Source: an uncultured Sphingomonas sp. (GTDB taxonomy: Bacteria; Pseudomonadota; Alphaproteobacteria; Sphingomonadales; Sphingomonadaceae). From it: a stretch of 64,000 nucleotides of DNA. Made by a program: the position numbers and the translations under genes. Numbering within the stretch: the stretch's first letter is position 1; every line of letters starts with the position of its first letter. Of this stretch, positions 25,824 to 35,114 are shown one piece after another. The stretch covers positions 124,001-188,000 of the forward strand of contig NZ_CAKZHV010000068.1 of assembly GCF_936927845.1 (NCBI RefSeq), written 5' to 3'. The notes beneath the pieces were generated by a model that worked only from the letters and a program-made list of their open reading frames with translations, did not search any database and was not told the origin of the DNA.

Positions 25824-27991
25824 GAACGACGTCGCAGTTTGAGCGTCGGCACCTCGCCGCCTTCTTCCAATGCGGCACCGCGACCCGAAAGCGACGGATT
25901 GGTCATGAAATAACGGTGGAGATTGAAGGGGCGGTCGCCGGTCGCGATGCGCGTGTAGCTGCCGTCGGCGTTCAGCTCCCAACTCTGTTCGTTGTCGATC
26001 AGATTGGCGACCATGACCTGGTCGAGCACCTGATCGTGCACCGTTTCATTCTCGATCGGCAGCAGATACTCCACCCGGCGATCGAAGTTGCGCGGCATCC
26101 AGTCGGCGGACGAAATGTACACGCGCGCGCCGTCGTTGGGGAGCGCGGCGCCGTTGCCGAACGCCGCGATCCGGCTGTGCTCGAGAAAGCGGCCAACGAT
26201 CGAGAACACGCGGATATTGTCGGAAAGACCGGCGACGCCGGGGCGCAGGCAGCAGATGCCGCGGATGATTAGGTCGATCTCGACCCCCGCGCCGCTCGCC
26301 TCGTACAATTTCTCGATGATCGCGGGATCGACCAGGCTGTTCATCTTGGCCCAGATCGATCCCGTGCGACCGGCGCGCGCGTGCGCGATCTCGCGGTCGA
26401 TGTCGGCGAGGAGCCGTTCGCGCAACGAGCGCGGGCTGAGCACCACCGCCTCCATCCCCTCGGGCTCGACGTAGCCGGTGATGTAGTTGAACATCCGCGC
26501 GGCATCGCGCCCCAGCCGCGGATCGGCGGTGAAGAAGCTCAGGTCGGTGTAGATGCGCGCGGTGACCGGATGATAGTTGCCGGTGCCGAAATGGCAGTAG
26601 GTGCGGAACTGCGCACCTTCGCGCCGCACCACCATTGCCACCTTGGCGTGTGTCTTCCAGTCGATAAAGCCGTAGACGACCTGCACGCCGGCGCGCTCCA
26701 GCGCGCTTGCCCATTGGAGGTTCTGTTCTTCGTCGAAACGGGCCTTCAACTCGACCACCGCGGTCACCGATTTGCCCGCCTCGGCCGCCGCGATCAGCGC
26801 GTTGATAACCGCGGACTGTTTGCCGGCGCGGTAGAGCGTCTGCTTGATCGCGACCACGTCGGGGTCGTTCGCCGCCTGTTTCAGAAAGGCGAGCACGACG
26901 TCGAACGTCTCGTATGGGTGGTGGACGATGATGTCCTTGGCGCGGATCGCGGCGAAGCAGTCACCGCCGAACTCGCGGATGCGCTCGGGAAAACGCGGCG
27001 TGAACGGCGTGAATTTCAGGTCCGGGCGATCCTCGTCGGCGAGCAGTGCCAGATCGCCGATGCCGAGGAACGCCCCGCTCTCGGTCACCAGCGTGTCCGA
27101 CCCGCCGAGTTCCTCGCGCAGCACGGAGGCGAGCGTCTCGCTCATGCCCGTCTCCAGTTCCAGCCGGATCACGCGCCCGCGCCGACGCCGTTTGATCGCG
27201 TTGGCGAAATAGCGGACGAGGTCCTCGGCCTCTTCCTCGATCTCGATGTCGCTGTCGCGCAGCACACGGAATTCGGCGGCGCCGAGAACGTCATAGCCGG
27301 GGAACATCAGGTTGCTGAACCGCTTGAGCAGCGATTCGACCGCGATGTAGCGCGCACCCTCGCCCGGCAGACGCACGAAGCGCGGCATGGCGTTGGGCAG
27401 CATGACCAGTTCGCGGATCGGCTCCTTGTCGGAGCGGCGGACGAGATCGAACATGACCGCCATGCCCTTGTTGGGCAGGAACGGGAACGGGTGCGCGGGG
27501 TCGAGCGCCTGTGGCGTGATGACGGGGAACAGCTGTTCCTTGACGTGCGTCTCCAGCCACGCCTGCTCCTCGAGCCCGAGCGCGGTGTCGATCGCGTGAC
27601 TGCCGATGACGCGGATGCCGGCCTCCGCCAGCGCGTAGCGGATGTCGCGCCACACCGATTGCTGGCTGACCATCAACGCGTCCGCCTCGACGGTGATCGC
27701 AGCGAGCTGCTGCCCCGGTGTCAGGCCGTCGGCCGAACGGAGTTCGACCTCCTGCGACTGCTGCCCCTTCAACCCGGCGACGCGGACCATGAAGAATTCG
27801 TCGAGATTGTCGCCCGAGATAGCGAGAAAGCGCAACCGCTCGAGCAGCGGGTGCGCGCTGTTGCACGCCTCGTCCAGCACACGACGATTAAACGCCAGCC
27901 ACGACAATTCGCGATTGAAGAACCGCTCGGCAGCGACCTTCTCGAACGGATCATCGTCGCGCTCGCGCTGGACATGGGCGGGCCGGGTCAT
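25820..27991 (-). CDS. ppk1: Polyphosphate kinase 1
   Basis: Reversibly polymerises the gamma-phosphate of ATP into polyphosphate; membrane-associated homotetramer. The 723-aa length is normal. The N-terminal domain begins RFFNRELSWLAFNRRVLDEA, and a DNLDEFFMVRVAGL segment follows. The catalytic core has GTGNYHPVTARIYTDLS, which carries the phosphorylated histidine. The C-terminal domain shows the second PLD-like half with SADWMPRNFDRRVE. It lies between hda and ppx with 4-base overlaps on both sides. Confidence 0.96.
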   Translation of the reverse strand: MTRPAHVQRERDDDPFEKVAAERFFNRELSWLAFNRRVLDEACNSAHPLLERLRFLAISGDNLDEFFMVRVAGLKGQQSQEVELRSADGLTPGQQLAAITVEADALMVSQQSVWRDIRYALAEAGIRVIGSHAIDTALGLEEQAWLETHVKEQLFPVITPQALDPAHPFPFLPNKGMAVMFDLVRRSDKEPIRELVMLPNAMPRFVRLPGEGARYIAVESLLKRFSNLMFPGYDVLGAAEFRVLRDSDIEIEEEAEDLVRYFANAIKRRRRGRVIRLELETGMSETLASVLREELGGSDTLVTESGAFLGIGDLALLADEDRPDLKFTPFTPRFPERIREFGGDCFAAIRAKDIIVHHPYETFDVVLAFLKQAANDPDVVAIKQTLYRAGKQSAVINALIAAAEAGKSVTAVVELKARFDEEQNLQWASALERAGVQVVYGFIDWKTHAKVAMVVRREGAQFRTYCHFGTGNYHPVTARIYTDLSFFTADPRLGRDAARMFNYITGYVEPEGMEAVVLSPRSLRERLLADIDREIAHARAGRTGSIWAKMNSLVDPAIIEKLYEASGAGVEIDLIIRGICCLRPGVAGLSDNIRVFSIVGRFLEHSRIAAFGNGAALPNDGARVYISSADWMPRNFDRRVEYLLPIENETVHDQVLDQVMVANLIDNEQSWELNADGSYTRIATGDRPFNLHRYFMTNPSLSGRGAALEEGGEVPTLKLRRRS

Positions 27992-28647
27992 GCGGTGGTC
28001 GGGTCCTCTGCAGCGCCGAACAGCGCGGACAGCAGGTCGCGCGCGAGCGGAATGGTGACGCGCCGACGCCCGGACAGCGCGGCTTGTTCCAGCCCATCGA
28101 GCATCTGCGCGACAGCCTGATGACGACGCGGCAACCTTGGCACCAGCCAGTCGATCAGGTCGTCACGCGCGTCCAGCCGGCGCCGCGCAGAGCCGCGTTC
28201 GAGGAGCGCGCGCACCAGCGCCTCGTCAGGCGCACCAATCTGCGCCACCGGGCTCGCCGCCAAACGCGTGCGCAGGTCGGGCAAGGCGACCGACCAGGCG
28301 GGTGCCGCAGCCGCTGCGACCAGCAGCAGCGGGGTTTGCGTCGCCTGCGCGTCGTTCCAGGCATGGAACAGCGATTGCTCATCGACCAGATCGGCGTCGT
28401 CGATCACGCGCCCGCCCGATTGCGCCGCAAACACCTGCGCCAACAAGGTACGGCCCGACCCCGGCGGTCCGACCAGCAACGCCGTACGAACCGGCCAGTC
28501 ACGCCATTGCTGCAGTAGCTGCACGGCGTGACGGTTGGAGTCGGTTACCAGGAACTCGACATCCCGCGCGTCATCCGGCCAGGCGAGCGGCAACGGGAAT
28601 TGTATCGCGGTCGGCTCACCCGCTGCCACGTCACCCTGCAAGCGCAT
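27988..28647 (-). CDS. hda: DnaA inactivator Hda/HdaA (AAA+)
   Basis: AAA+ DnaA-related protein that, bound to the DNA sliding clamp, makes DnaA hydrolyse ATP and so prevents re-initiation of replication. A clamp-binding motif QFPLPL sits at residues 16-21. The Walker A region GPPGSGRT (60-67) has Arg in place of the usual Lys, Walker B is VIDDAD (81-86), and a LPRRHQAVAQMLDGLEQAAL segment lies in the C-terminal lid. The start is uncertain. The ATG at 28647 overlaps the previous gene by 17 bases and lacks a Shine-Dalgarno; a GTG at 28629 is preceded by AGGGTGA. It overlaps ppk by 4 bases, and the hda-ppk neighbourhood is also known in Caulobacter. Confidence 0.87.
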   Translation of the reverse strand: MRLQGDVAAGEPTAIQFPLPLAWPDDARDVEFLVTDSNRHAVQLLQQWRDWPVRTALLVGPPGSGRTLLAQVFAAQSGGRVIDDADLVDEQSLFHAWNDAQATQTPLLLVAAAAAPAWSVALPDLRTRLAASPVAQIGAPDEALVRALLERGSARRRLDARDDLIDWLVPRLPRRHQAVAQMLDGLEQAALSGRRRVTIPLARDLLSALFGAAEDPTTA

Positions 28648-29869
28648 TGTCGGGCTGAAGATCGGGCGGCAGCAGTTGCGGCGCGCGGCGGATCCGCAGC
28701 GTGGTGCCGCCGCCGAACACCTGCCAACCGCGTGCCTCAAGCCCGGCGCGCAGATTGGCAGGATCACCGGCGAACGCGACCGTCATCAGCGACACGCCGC
28801 CCAAGGCCAGGCTGCTGGTGGTAGCACTGCGCACGCCGGGCACGCCGCGCAGCGCGTTCTCGGTGCTGGTCACCGCACCCGCGTCGGGCGTCTCGACCTG
28901 CACGATGACGGTCGACACCGTCTGCGCCGCCGTGTCCGCGCCATCGTCGAGCGAGGTGTCGGTGATCACCGGCGTCTCGGCCTCGGTCGCCGCTGCGGGC
29001 TGGTTCAGCCCAGGGTCGGCGCGCAGATATCCGCCCCGCGCCGCCGACTGGTAGATGTCATCCATCCGCTTGACCCCGGCATCGAGGAGCGCCGGCAACG
29101 CAGACGCGTTTTCCGCGCGCAGGGCAAAGCGCGACAGGAGACGGTTGTCGGGACCGTGGCGTGCCTCGAACTCGCCGATCACCGGGCCCCCCGGCCATTG
29201 CCGCCGAAGTCGGACGACCGGGATCAGCACGTCGTTGCCGCCGTAAAGGTCGAGCACCTTGCGCCACCAGCCGCGCGCGGGGCGCTCGGTCTGGCCGACG
29301 TTGAGCAGCAACGGGTCGGCGCCGTTGCCGGGCGGACGGATATAGTCGATCTCGCTGGTAGAGGTGCGGAACCGCGCCCAGGCCTCCTGCCAAGCGGTGC
29401 GCTGCTCGAACACGCCGCCGACGCCGCCCGACCACACGACCGGCACCACCACGAGCGGGGGCGTGCGCGACACGTAGCTGCTGATGCCGAGCAGCCCCGC
29501 GGTGCGCGCGCGGTCGAACAGCACACCCAGTTGCGCGATATACCGGTTCGGGCCGATCTGTTCGTTGCCGACCACGATCGCGGTGACGAGCGAATCGAGC
29601 GTGCCATCGGGCACCAGCCCACCGCCGCCGCCCAGCCGGCGCGACAATTGCACCCACGCCTTTCGCTGCGCCTCGCGCCAGCCGGCGAGCCGCGCCGCCT
29701 GCGCGTTCGGCCCCGACGTGTCGACGCTGACGCTGCCGACCTCGTAATCGTTCGAGCTGTCGACCGCCGCGACGCCGCGGTCCCCGCCCTCGATCTGCGC
29801 CAGCGCACCCGCGCCGAGCACGACGGCACCGGTGGCCGCGGCGATGGCGAGGAACGGACGGCTACGCAT
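28631..29869 (-). CDS. Exported DUF2066-like protein upstream of hda
   Basis: A 412-aa protein with a Sec signal peptide (residues 1-24, ending ALAQ), probably periplasmic or membrane-anchored. An early [24 protein letters not shown] segment matches the pattern of DUF2066 proteins, which in Pseudomonas lie beside purMN and near hda, so both sequence pattern and synteny point that way. The C-terminal ~70 residues ([26 protein letters not shown]...) have the alternating pattern of a heavy-metal-associated (ferredoxin-like) fold but no CxxC, so metal binding is unlikely. Function is unknown. It is the first gene of the hda-ppk-ppx unit and divergent from purM with 61 bases between starts. Confidence 0.75.
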   Translation of the reverse strand: MRSRPFLAIAAATGAVVLGAGALAQIEGGDRGVAAVDSSNDYEVGSVSVDTSGPNAQAARLAGWREAQRKAWVQLSRRLGGGGGLVPDGTLDSLVTAIVVGNEQIGPNRYIAQLGVLFDRARTAGLLGISSYVSRTPPLVVVPVVWSGGVGGVFEQRTAWQEAWARFRTSTSEIDYIRPPGNGADPLLLNVGQTERPARGWWRKVLDLYGGNDVLIPVVRLRRQWPGGPVIGEFEARHGPDNRLLSRFALRAENASALPALLDAGVKRMDDIYQSAARGGYLRADPGLNQPAAATEAETPVITDTSLDDGADTAAQTVSTVIVQVETPDAGAVTSTENALRGVPGVRSATTSSLALGGVSLMTVAFAGDPANLRAGLEARGWQVFGGGTTLRIRRAPQLLPPDLQPDNALAG

Positions 29870-29930
29870 CGGCGCCTTTTGGCGAAGCGGGCGTGGAAAT
29901 CCAAGCGCGTTGTGGCTAGGCGCATCGGCC

Positions 29931-31055
29931 ATGACCGACGAACCCAGCGCCAACAGCTCTGCAACGCCAGCCGGCGGCTATACCTACGCCGACGCGGGCG
30001 TCTCGATCTCGGCGGGCAACGCGCTCGTCCGCGCGATCGCGCCGCTCGCTCGCTCGACCCGGCGCAAGGGTGCGGACGCCGACCTCGGCGGGTTCGGCGG
30101 GTTGTTCGACCTGAAAGCGGCGGGCTTCACGGATCCGCTGCTGGTTGCCGCCAACGACGGTGTCGGCACCAAGCTGAAGCTCGCGATCGAGCACGACCGG
30201 CACGAAGGCGTGGGGGTCGACCTAGTCGCGATGTGCGTCAACGACCTGATCGTGCAGGGTGCGGAGCCGCTGTTCTTTCTCGACTATTACGCGAGCGGGC
30301 GGCTCGATCAGGGTATCGCGGAGCGGGTGATCGCGTCGATCGCGGAAGGATGCCGCCAGGCGGGCTGCGCGCTGATCGGCGGCGAGACGGCGGAAATGCC
30401 GGGGATGTACGCCGACGGCGACTATGATTTGGCAGGCTTCTGCGTCGGTGCGGTCGAGCGTGACCGGCTGCTCGACGGGCGCGGGATTGCGGCGGGTGAC
30501 GTGATCCTCGGGCTCGCCTCGTCGGGGGTGCACTCGAACGGCTATTCACTGGTGCGCCGGCTCGCGGCCGACCGCGGATGGAAGCTCGATCGCCCGGCGA
30601 TGTTCGACCAGGATCGCCTGCTGATCGACGCGTTGATGGCACCGACGCGTATCTATGTGGCGAGTCTGCTGCCGCTGCTGCGCGAAGGGCGGATCAAGGG
30701 GCTGGCGCACATCACCGGCGGCGGGCTGCTGGAGAACATTCCGCGTGTCCTTCCCCAAGGGACGCACGCGATGGTCGATGCGGACGCGTGGGAACAGCCG
30801 CGGCTAATGGCGTTCCTCCAGGCGCAGGGTGCGATCGAACCCGAGGAGATGGCGCGCACGTTCAACTGCGGGATCGGCATGGCGGTTGTCGTCGACGCCG
30901 ACGAAGCGGACGGCGTGACGCGGGCGCTGGAGGCCGCGGGCGAAACCGTGTTCCGTATTGGCCGTATCGAGGCGGGCGAGCGCGGCTGCACCGTGACGGG
31001 CAGCACCGAGACGTGGAGCGCGCGCGGCGACTGGCGCGCGACGCATCACGCATGA
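29931..31055 (+). CDS. purM: Phosphoribosylformylglycinamidine cyclo-ligase
   Basis: Makes aminoimidazole ribonucleotide from FGAM with ATP, step five of purine synthesis; cytoplasmic. 374 aa. [17 protein letters not shown] is the canonical start of the family fold. The ATP/substrate segment [13 protein letters not shown] is at about 73-85, followed by [14 protein letters not shown] and [11 protein letters not shown]. The ATG at 29931 gives a slightly longer N-terminus than E. coli PurM, rich in Ser/Ala. It overlaps purN by 4 bases (ATGA). Confidence 0.96.
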   Translation: MTDEPSANSSATPAGGYTYADAGVSISAGNALVRAIAPLARSTRRKGADADLGGFGGLFDLKAAGFTDPLLVAANDGVGTKLKLAIEHDRHEGVGVDLVAMCVNDLIVQGAEPLFFLDYYASGRLDQGIAERVIASIAEGCRQAGCALIGGETAEMPGMYADGDYDLAGFCVGAVERDRLLDGRGIAAGDVILGLASSGVHSNGYSLVRRLAADRGWKLDRPAMFDQDRLLIDALMAPTRIYVASLLPLLREGRIKGLAHITGGGLLENIPRVLPQGTHAMVDADAWEQPRLMAFLQAQGAIEPEEMARTFNCGIGMAVVVDADEADGVTRALEAAGETVFRIGRIEAGERGCTVTGSTETWSARGDWRATHHA

Positions 31056-31615
31056 GCGGGCCCGCCAAAGTCGCGGTGCTGATTTCGGGACGCGGCTCCA
31101 ACATGCAGGCGCTCGCCGAGGCGGCTGGCGACGCGTATGAGATCGTCGTGGTCGCCTCCGACAAGCCCGATGCGCCGGGGCTCGCCTGGGCGATCCAGCA
31201 CGGGCTGCCGACCTTTGCGCTGTCGCCAAAGGGCATCGGCAAACCGGTGTTCGAAGCCGCGCTTGACGGCGCGCTGCGCGAGGCGGGCGCGGAGTGGATC
31301 GCGCTCGCGGGCTATATGCGGCTGTTGTCGGACGAGTTCGTCGCCAAATGGCGCGGGCGGATCGTCAACATTCATCCTTCGCTGCTGCCCAAGTACAAGG
31401 GGCTGGACACCCACGCGCGCGCGATCGACGCGGGCGACGCGGCAGGCGGCTGCTCGGTCCATGTCGTGACCGAGGAGCTCGACGGCGGCGAAGTGCTCGG
31501 GCAGCGCGAGGTCGCTATCCTGCCCGGCGACACGCCCGAGACGCTGGCCGAGCGCGTGCTGGCGGCGGAACATCAACTCTACCCGGCCGTACTGAAGGAG
31601 TTCGTGCGTCGATGA
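31052..31615 (+). CDS. purN: Phosphoribosylglycinamide formyltransferase
   Basis: Transfers formyl from 10-formyl-tetrahydrofolate to GAR, step three of purine synthesis. The 187-aa length is normal. The N-terminal [15 protein letters not shown] binds substrate phosphate. The catalytic triad falls at the same numbers as in E. coli: N106 and H108 in [14 protein letters not shown], and D144 in [11 protein letters not shown]. It sits between purM and the YjbR gene, overlapping both by 4 bases. Confidence 0.96.
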   Translation: MSGPAKVAVLISGRGSNMQALAEAAGDAYEIVVVASDKPDAPGLAWAIQHGLPTFALSPKGIGKPVFEAALDGALREAGAEWIALAGYMRLLSDEFVAKWRGRIVNIHPSLLPKYKGLDTHARAIDAGDAAGGCSVHVVTEELDGGEVLGQREVAILPGDTPETLAERVLAAEHQLYPAVLKEFVRR

Positions 31616-31986
31616 GCGAGATGCAAGGGAACGAGGCGGTCGACCGCGTCCGCGAGATCGCGCTGCTGCTGCCCGAGAGCGAGGAGCGCGAGAGCCACGG
31701 CCAGCCGACCTTCTTCGTCGCGGGCAAACAGTTCGCGCAACTGCGCGTCGATCACCACGGCGACGGGCTGATGGTCGTGTGCGTGCGCACCAGCGGCACC
31801 GACGAGCAGGCGATGCTGATCGAGGCTGCGCCCGACACGTATCGCAAACCGGCCTATCTCGGCACGTCGGGTTGGGCCAGCATCGATCTTGGCAAGGAGG
31901 TCGACTGGACGCTAATCGAGGATCGCATCGCGCGCAGTTGGGAGCTGAGCGCGCCGGCCGGCCTGCTCGAAGCCGGCGGGCGCTAG
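31612..31986 (+). CDS. MmcQ/YjbR family protein
   Basis: A 124-aa soluble protein of the YjbR (double-wing DNA-binding-like) family. The pattern LPESEERESHGQPTFFVAGKQFAQL, then DTYRKPAYLGTSGWASIDL, and the final WELSAP are family features. Structures of the family suggest nucleic-acid or nucleotide binding, but no biochemical role is established. It is translationally coupled to purN (ATGA), which may only reflect operon packing. The stop is 9 bases from the convergent acetyltransferase gene. Confidence 0.85.
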   Translation: MSEMQGNEAVDRVREIALLLPESEERESHGQPTFFVAGKQFAQLRVDHHGDGLMVVCVRTSGTDEQAMLIEAAPDTYRKPAYLGTSGWASIDLGKEVDWTLIEDRIARSWELSAPAGLLEAGGR

Positions 31987-31995
31987 GCGCCGCCG

Positions 31996-32510
31996 TTAGA
32001 GGTCGCGCGCGAACACCAGATCGTCGTGCCACGTCGCGCCGACGAGGAAACGTCGCTCGCCGATCACCGACAGGCCTTGCTTGGTGTAGAAACGGTGCGC
32101 GCGGACGTTGCCGCCGTAGACGCCGAGCAGCAGGCGGCGGTGCCCGCTTGCCCGCGCATCCTCGACCGCACGCTGCATCAGCGCGGGACCGAGCCCCTGC
32201 CCGTGCGTCGGCGCGAGCGCGTAGATGCGTTTGAGTTCGATATCGCCTGCGCGCGGCTCGACCGGCAGATCGGGCGTGGTCAGTAACGTATAGCCGAGCG
32301 GTGCGGCGCCCTGCTCGGCTTCCGCGAGCGTCGCGATCGCGCCAGCGCCGATGTAGCTCGCGAACGCCTCGGCGCTGCTGTTGCGCGCGACGTGCGCGAC
32401 GATGTCCGCGCCGTCGAGAACACCCGCGAACGCTTCCAGAAAGGTCGCGCCCGCGACGAGCGAGAGGATCGCGGCATCATCCGCGCTCGCGCGTCGCAGG
32501 CGCCAGTTCA

Positions 32511-32511
<1 letters not shown>
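31996..32511 (-). CDS. GNAT family N-acetyltransferase
   Basis: Acetyl-CoA-dependent acyltransferase of 171 aa. The N-terminal WRLRRASADDAAILSLVAGATF start and the acetyl-CoA pyrophosphate loop region LAPTHGQGLGPALMQRAVEDA (near residues 105-125) define the fold; GNVRAHRFYTKQGLSVIGE is motif B. The acceptor substrate is unknown. I start it at the ATG at 32511, which shares its first base with the ndk stop (TGATG); further upstream the frame runs through ndk. Confidence 0.87.
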
Positions 32512-32933
<422 letters not shown>

Positions 32934-33049
32934 GACGGTCACGGGCTCCTGACAGATGTGATGGAAAGTGCGCGTCCCCTAGTCGGCGCCTCGGGCACGC
33001 GCAAGAACCCACGTCGGACGCACTGAGCCCCCGTCGCAGCCGCGAATGC

Positions 33050-33490
33050 CTAGGCCGCCTGTTCCCAGCGACCCGAGTCGCTCTGCTTCCAGTAACGCCG
33101 CTCAATCCCGTCGCGCGCGGCCAGCGCCTTCCACGCCGCGCGCGCATCGCCGATGCGATCGTCATCGAAGAAGTGGAAGGCGCGATCGAAGGCCAATGCG
33201 TCGTCGCGCCACTCGCCATCGGCCAGCGCCACGTTGCGCGCCTGGTTGGCGGGGGCAACATCGGGTGCGATCAGGACAGGCTGCCGCGCATCATGCTCGC
33301 CCCCCGCGACCCCGTGCGGCAGGAAGCTGTCGGGTGCGTAGGACCACAAGGTCTTGTCGAGCGCGGCGCGGCGCGCGGGGTCGGCCTCCACCACCAGCAA
33401 TCGCCCGCCCTCGGCGAGGATGCGCTCCGCGATGCGGGGCAGCACGCGCTCGAGCGGGCTGGCGGTCAGGTGGTAGAAATCGACCTTCAC
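33050..33490 (-). CDS. holC: DNA polymerase III subunit chi
   Basis: Clamp-loader accessory subunit that contacts single-strand-binding protein. 146 aa. The start MKVDFYHLTASPLERVLPRIAERIL, the LLVVEADPARRAALDKTLWSY segment and the FLPHG motif are characteristic. It follows pepA by 16 bases on the same strand; the pepA-holC pairing is also seen in E. coli, so the order is conserved. Confidence 0.92.
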   Translation of the reverse strand: MKVDFYHLTASPLERVLPRIAERILAEGGRLLVVEADPARRAALDKTLWSYAPDSFLPHGVAGGEHDARQPVLIAPDVAPANQARNVALADGEWRDDALAFDRAFHFFDDDRIGDARAAWKALAARDGIERRYWKQSDSGRWEQAA

Positions 33491-33506
33491 GGGCGTGCGC
33501 CTTGCC

Positions 33507-34961
33507 TCAACCCTCGAGATTGTCGGCGACGAAGCGGTCGAGCACGCGCACGCCGTAGCCGGTCGCGCCCTTGCCCCAGGTCGCGCCGTCCTTCTCCGAC
33601 CAGACCATGCCCGCGATGTCGAGGTGCGCCCATTTCACACCTTCGTCGACGAAGCGCTTGATGAACTGCGCCGCGGTGATCGAACCGCCGCCGCGCGGGC
33701 CGACGTTCTTCATGTCGGCGATCGCAGAATCGATCAGCTTGTCGTAGCCGTCCGCCAGCGGGAAGCGCCATAACAGGTCGCCGCTCGCACGCCCGGCCGC
33801 CAGGATTTGCTCGGCGAGCCCATCGTCGTTCGAGAACAGCCCGCCCATCTCGTTGCCAAGGCTGACGATCATCGCGCCGGTGAGCGTGGCGAGATCGATG
33901 ATCTGCGCCGGCTTGTGCTCGCGCTGGACCCAGGTAATCGCGTCGCACAAGACCAGCCGGCCTTCGGCGTCGGTGTTGATGACCTCGACCGTCTGCCCCG
34001 ACATCGTGGTGACGACGTCGCCGGGGCGCTGCGCATTACCGTCGGGCATATTCTCGACCAGGCCCATCACGCCGATGATGTTGGCCTTCGCTTTGCGGGC
34101 GGCGAGGCTGAGCATCGCGCCCGCGACTGCGCCGGCACCGCCCATGTCCCACTTCATGTCCTCCATGCCCGCAGCGGGCTTGATCGAGATGCCGCCGGTG
34201 TCGAACGTCACGCCCTTGCCGACCAGCGCAGTCAGCGGCGCGTCGGCCGCGCCACCGTTCCACTTGAGCGCGAGGATACGCGCCTCGCGCCGCGAGCCCT
34301 GGCTGACACCGAGCAGCGCGCCCATGCCGAGTTCGCGCATCTGCGGCTCGTCCAACACGGTGACTTCGAACCCGAGCCCGTCGACCGCCGCGGTCACGCG
34401 CTCGACGAAGCTTTCGGGGTAGAGGATGTTCGGCGGCAGCGTCGCGAGCGTCCGCGCGAGCCCCAGGCCCCGCGTCACCGCGTCACGGTCGTGCCATGCT
34501 GCGTCGACGTCACTCGCGTCGCTGACCACCACCAGCTCTTCGAGCGTCGGCTTCTGCTTGGCGGTCATGCGCGTGCGATATTCGTCGAAGCGCCAGCTGC
34601 GCTGCGATGCGCCGGCGGCGAACCGGGCGGCGCAGGCCGCATCGGCGCCCGACAAATCGGCGACGACCGTCGGTGCGCCCGCGGTGAGCAGCTTCGCTGC
34701 AAGTGCGCCGCCCGCGCGCTCATAGGCCGCATCGTCGCCGCTGCCGACACCCAGCAGCACGACGCGCTGCGTTCCCTGCGCCGCGGGCAGGAACACTTCC
34801 GCGCTCGTCCCGGGCTCGCCCTCGAAGCGCTGCCCCGACACGGCGCCCGTGACGAGCCCCCGATGCTCGGCGGCCAGCCCGGCGGGCTCCGCGCCCTTGC
34901 GCACCGCGAGCGCGAGCACCGCGGCGTCGGTCGGGCGAGTGGCGGCGAACGTGATCTTCAT
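33507..34961 (-). CDS. pepA: Leucyl aminopeptidase (M17)
   Basis: Cytoplasmic two-metal aminopeptidase removing N-terminal residues from peptides; E. coli PepA also binds DNA in site-specific recombination and pyrimidine regulation. 484 aa. The catalytic lysine lies in VGKGVTFDTGGISIKP, metal ligands in DMGGAGAV and the family signature NTDAEGRL. I use the ATG at 34961 (MKITFAATRP); a TTG two codons upstream is less likely. Two palindromes lie between it and the divergent lptD. Confidence 0.96.
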   Translation of the reverse strand: MKITFAATRPTDAAVLALAVRKGAEPAGLAAEHRGLVTGAVSGQRFEGEPGTSAEVFLPAAQGTQRVVLLGVGSGDDAAYERAGGALAAKLLTAGAPTVVADLSGADAACAARFAAGASQRSWRFDEYRTRMTAKQKPTLEELVVVSDASDVDAAWHDRDAVTRGLGLARTLATLPPNILYPESFVERVTAAVDGLGFEVTVLDEPQMRELGMGALLGVSQGSRREARILALKWNGGAADAPLTALVGKGVTFDTGGISIKPAAGMEDMKWDMGGAGAVAGAMLSLAARKAKANIIGVMGLVENMPDGNAQRPGDVVTTMSGQTVEVINTDAEGRLVLCDAITWVQREHKPAQIIDLATLTGAMIVSLGNEMGGLFSNDDGLAEQILAAGRASGDLLWRFPLADGYDKLIDSAIADMKNVGPRGGGSITAAQFIKRFVDEGVKWAHLDIAGMVWSEKDGATWGKGATGYGVRVLDRFVADNLEG

Positions 34962-34986
34962 GGTCAACCTATTCCCTCATTCTCTG

Positions 34987-35005
34987 ACGTGCCTGATAGG
35001 CACGT
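34987..35005. promoter_or_regulatory. Perfect 19-bp palindrome upstream of pepA
   Basis: ACGTGCCT and AGGCACGT are exact inverted 8-mers with a GAT spacer, ending 26 bases before the pepA start. Symmetry and position suit a dimeric repressor or activator. The protein is unknown. Confidence 0.45.
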
Positions 35006-35022
35006 GCGTGCGCGCTGGCAAA

Positions 35023-35037
35023 GCGTTGCAGCAACGC
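35023..35037. promoter_or_regulatory. Second palindrome in the pepA-lptD gap
   Basis: GCGTTGC, A, GCAACGC is a perfect 7-bp inverted repeat with one central base. It lies 17 bases from the first palindrome and 78 bases before the lptD start. Confidence 0.4.
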
Positions 35038-35114
35038 GCGGGCGATGCGATAGGGCGCATGTGCAGCGCCGTGCTCTTCCGGCCGCTGGCGAGTGATAGC
35101 CATACGGGAGCAAC

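Noticed and set aside
25824..25982. N-terminal extension of ppx into ppk
   Set aside because: Residues are not family-like, while the GTG at 25823 gives the typical Ppx start and a GTGA overlap.
26381..28120. 579-codon frame antisense to ppk and hda
   Set aside because: No domain, overlaps conserved catalytic regions of both genes.
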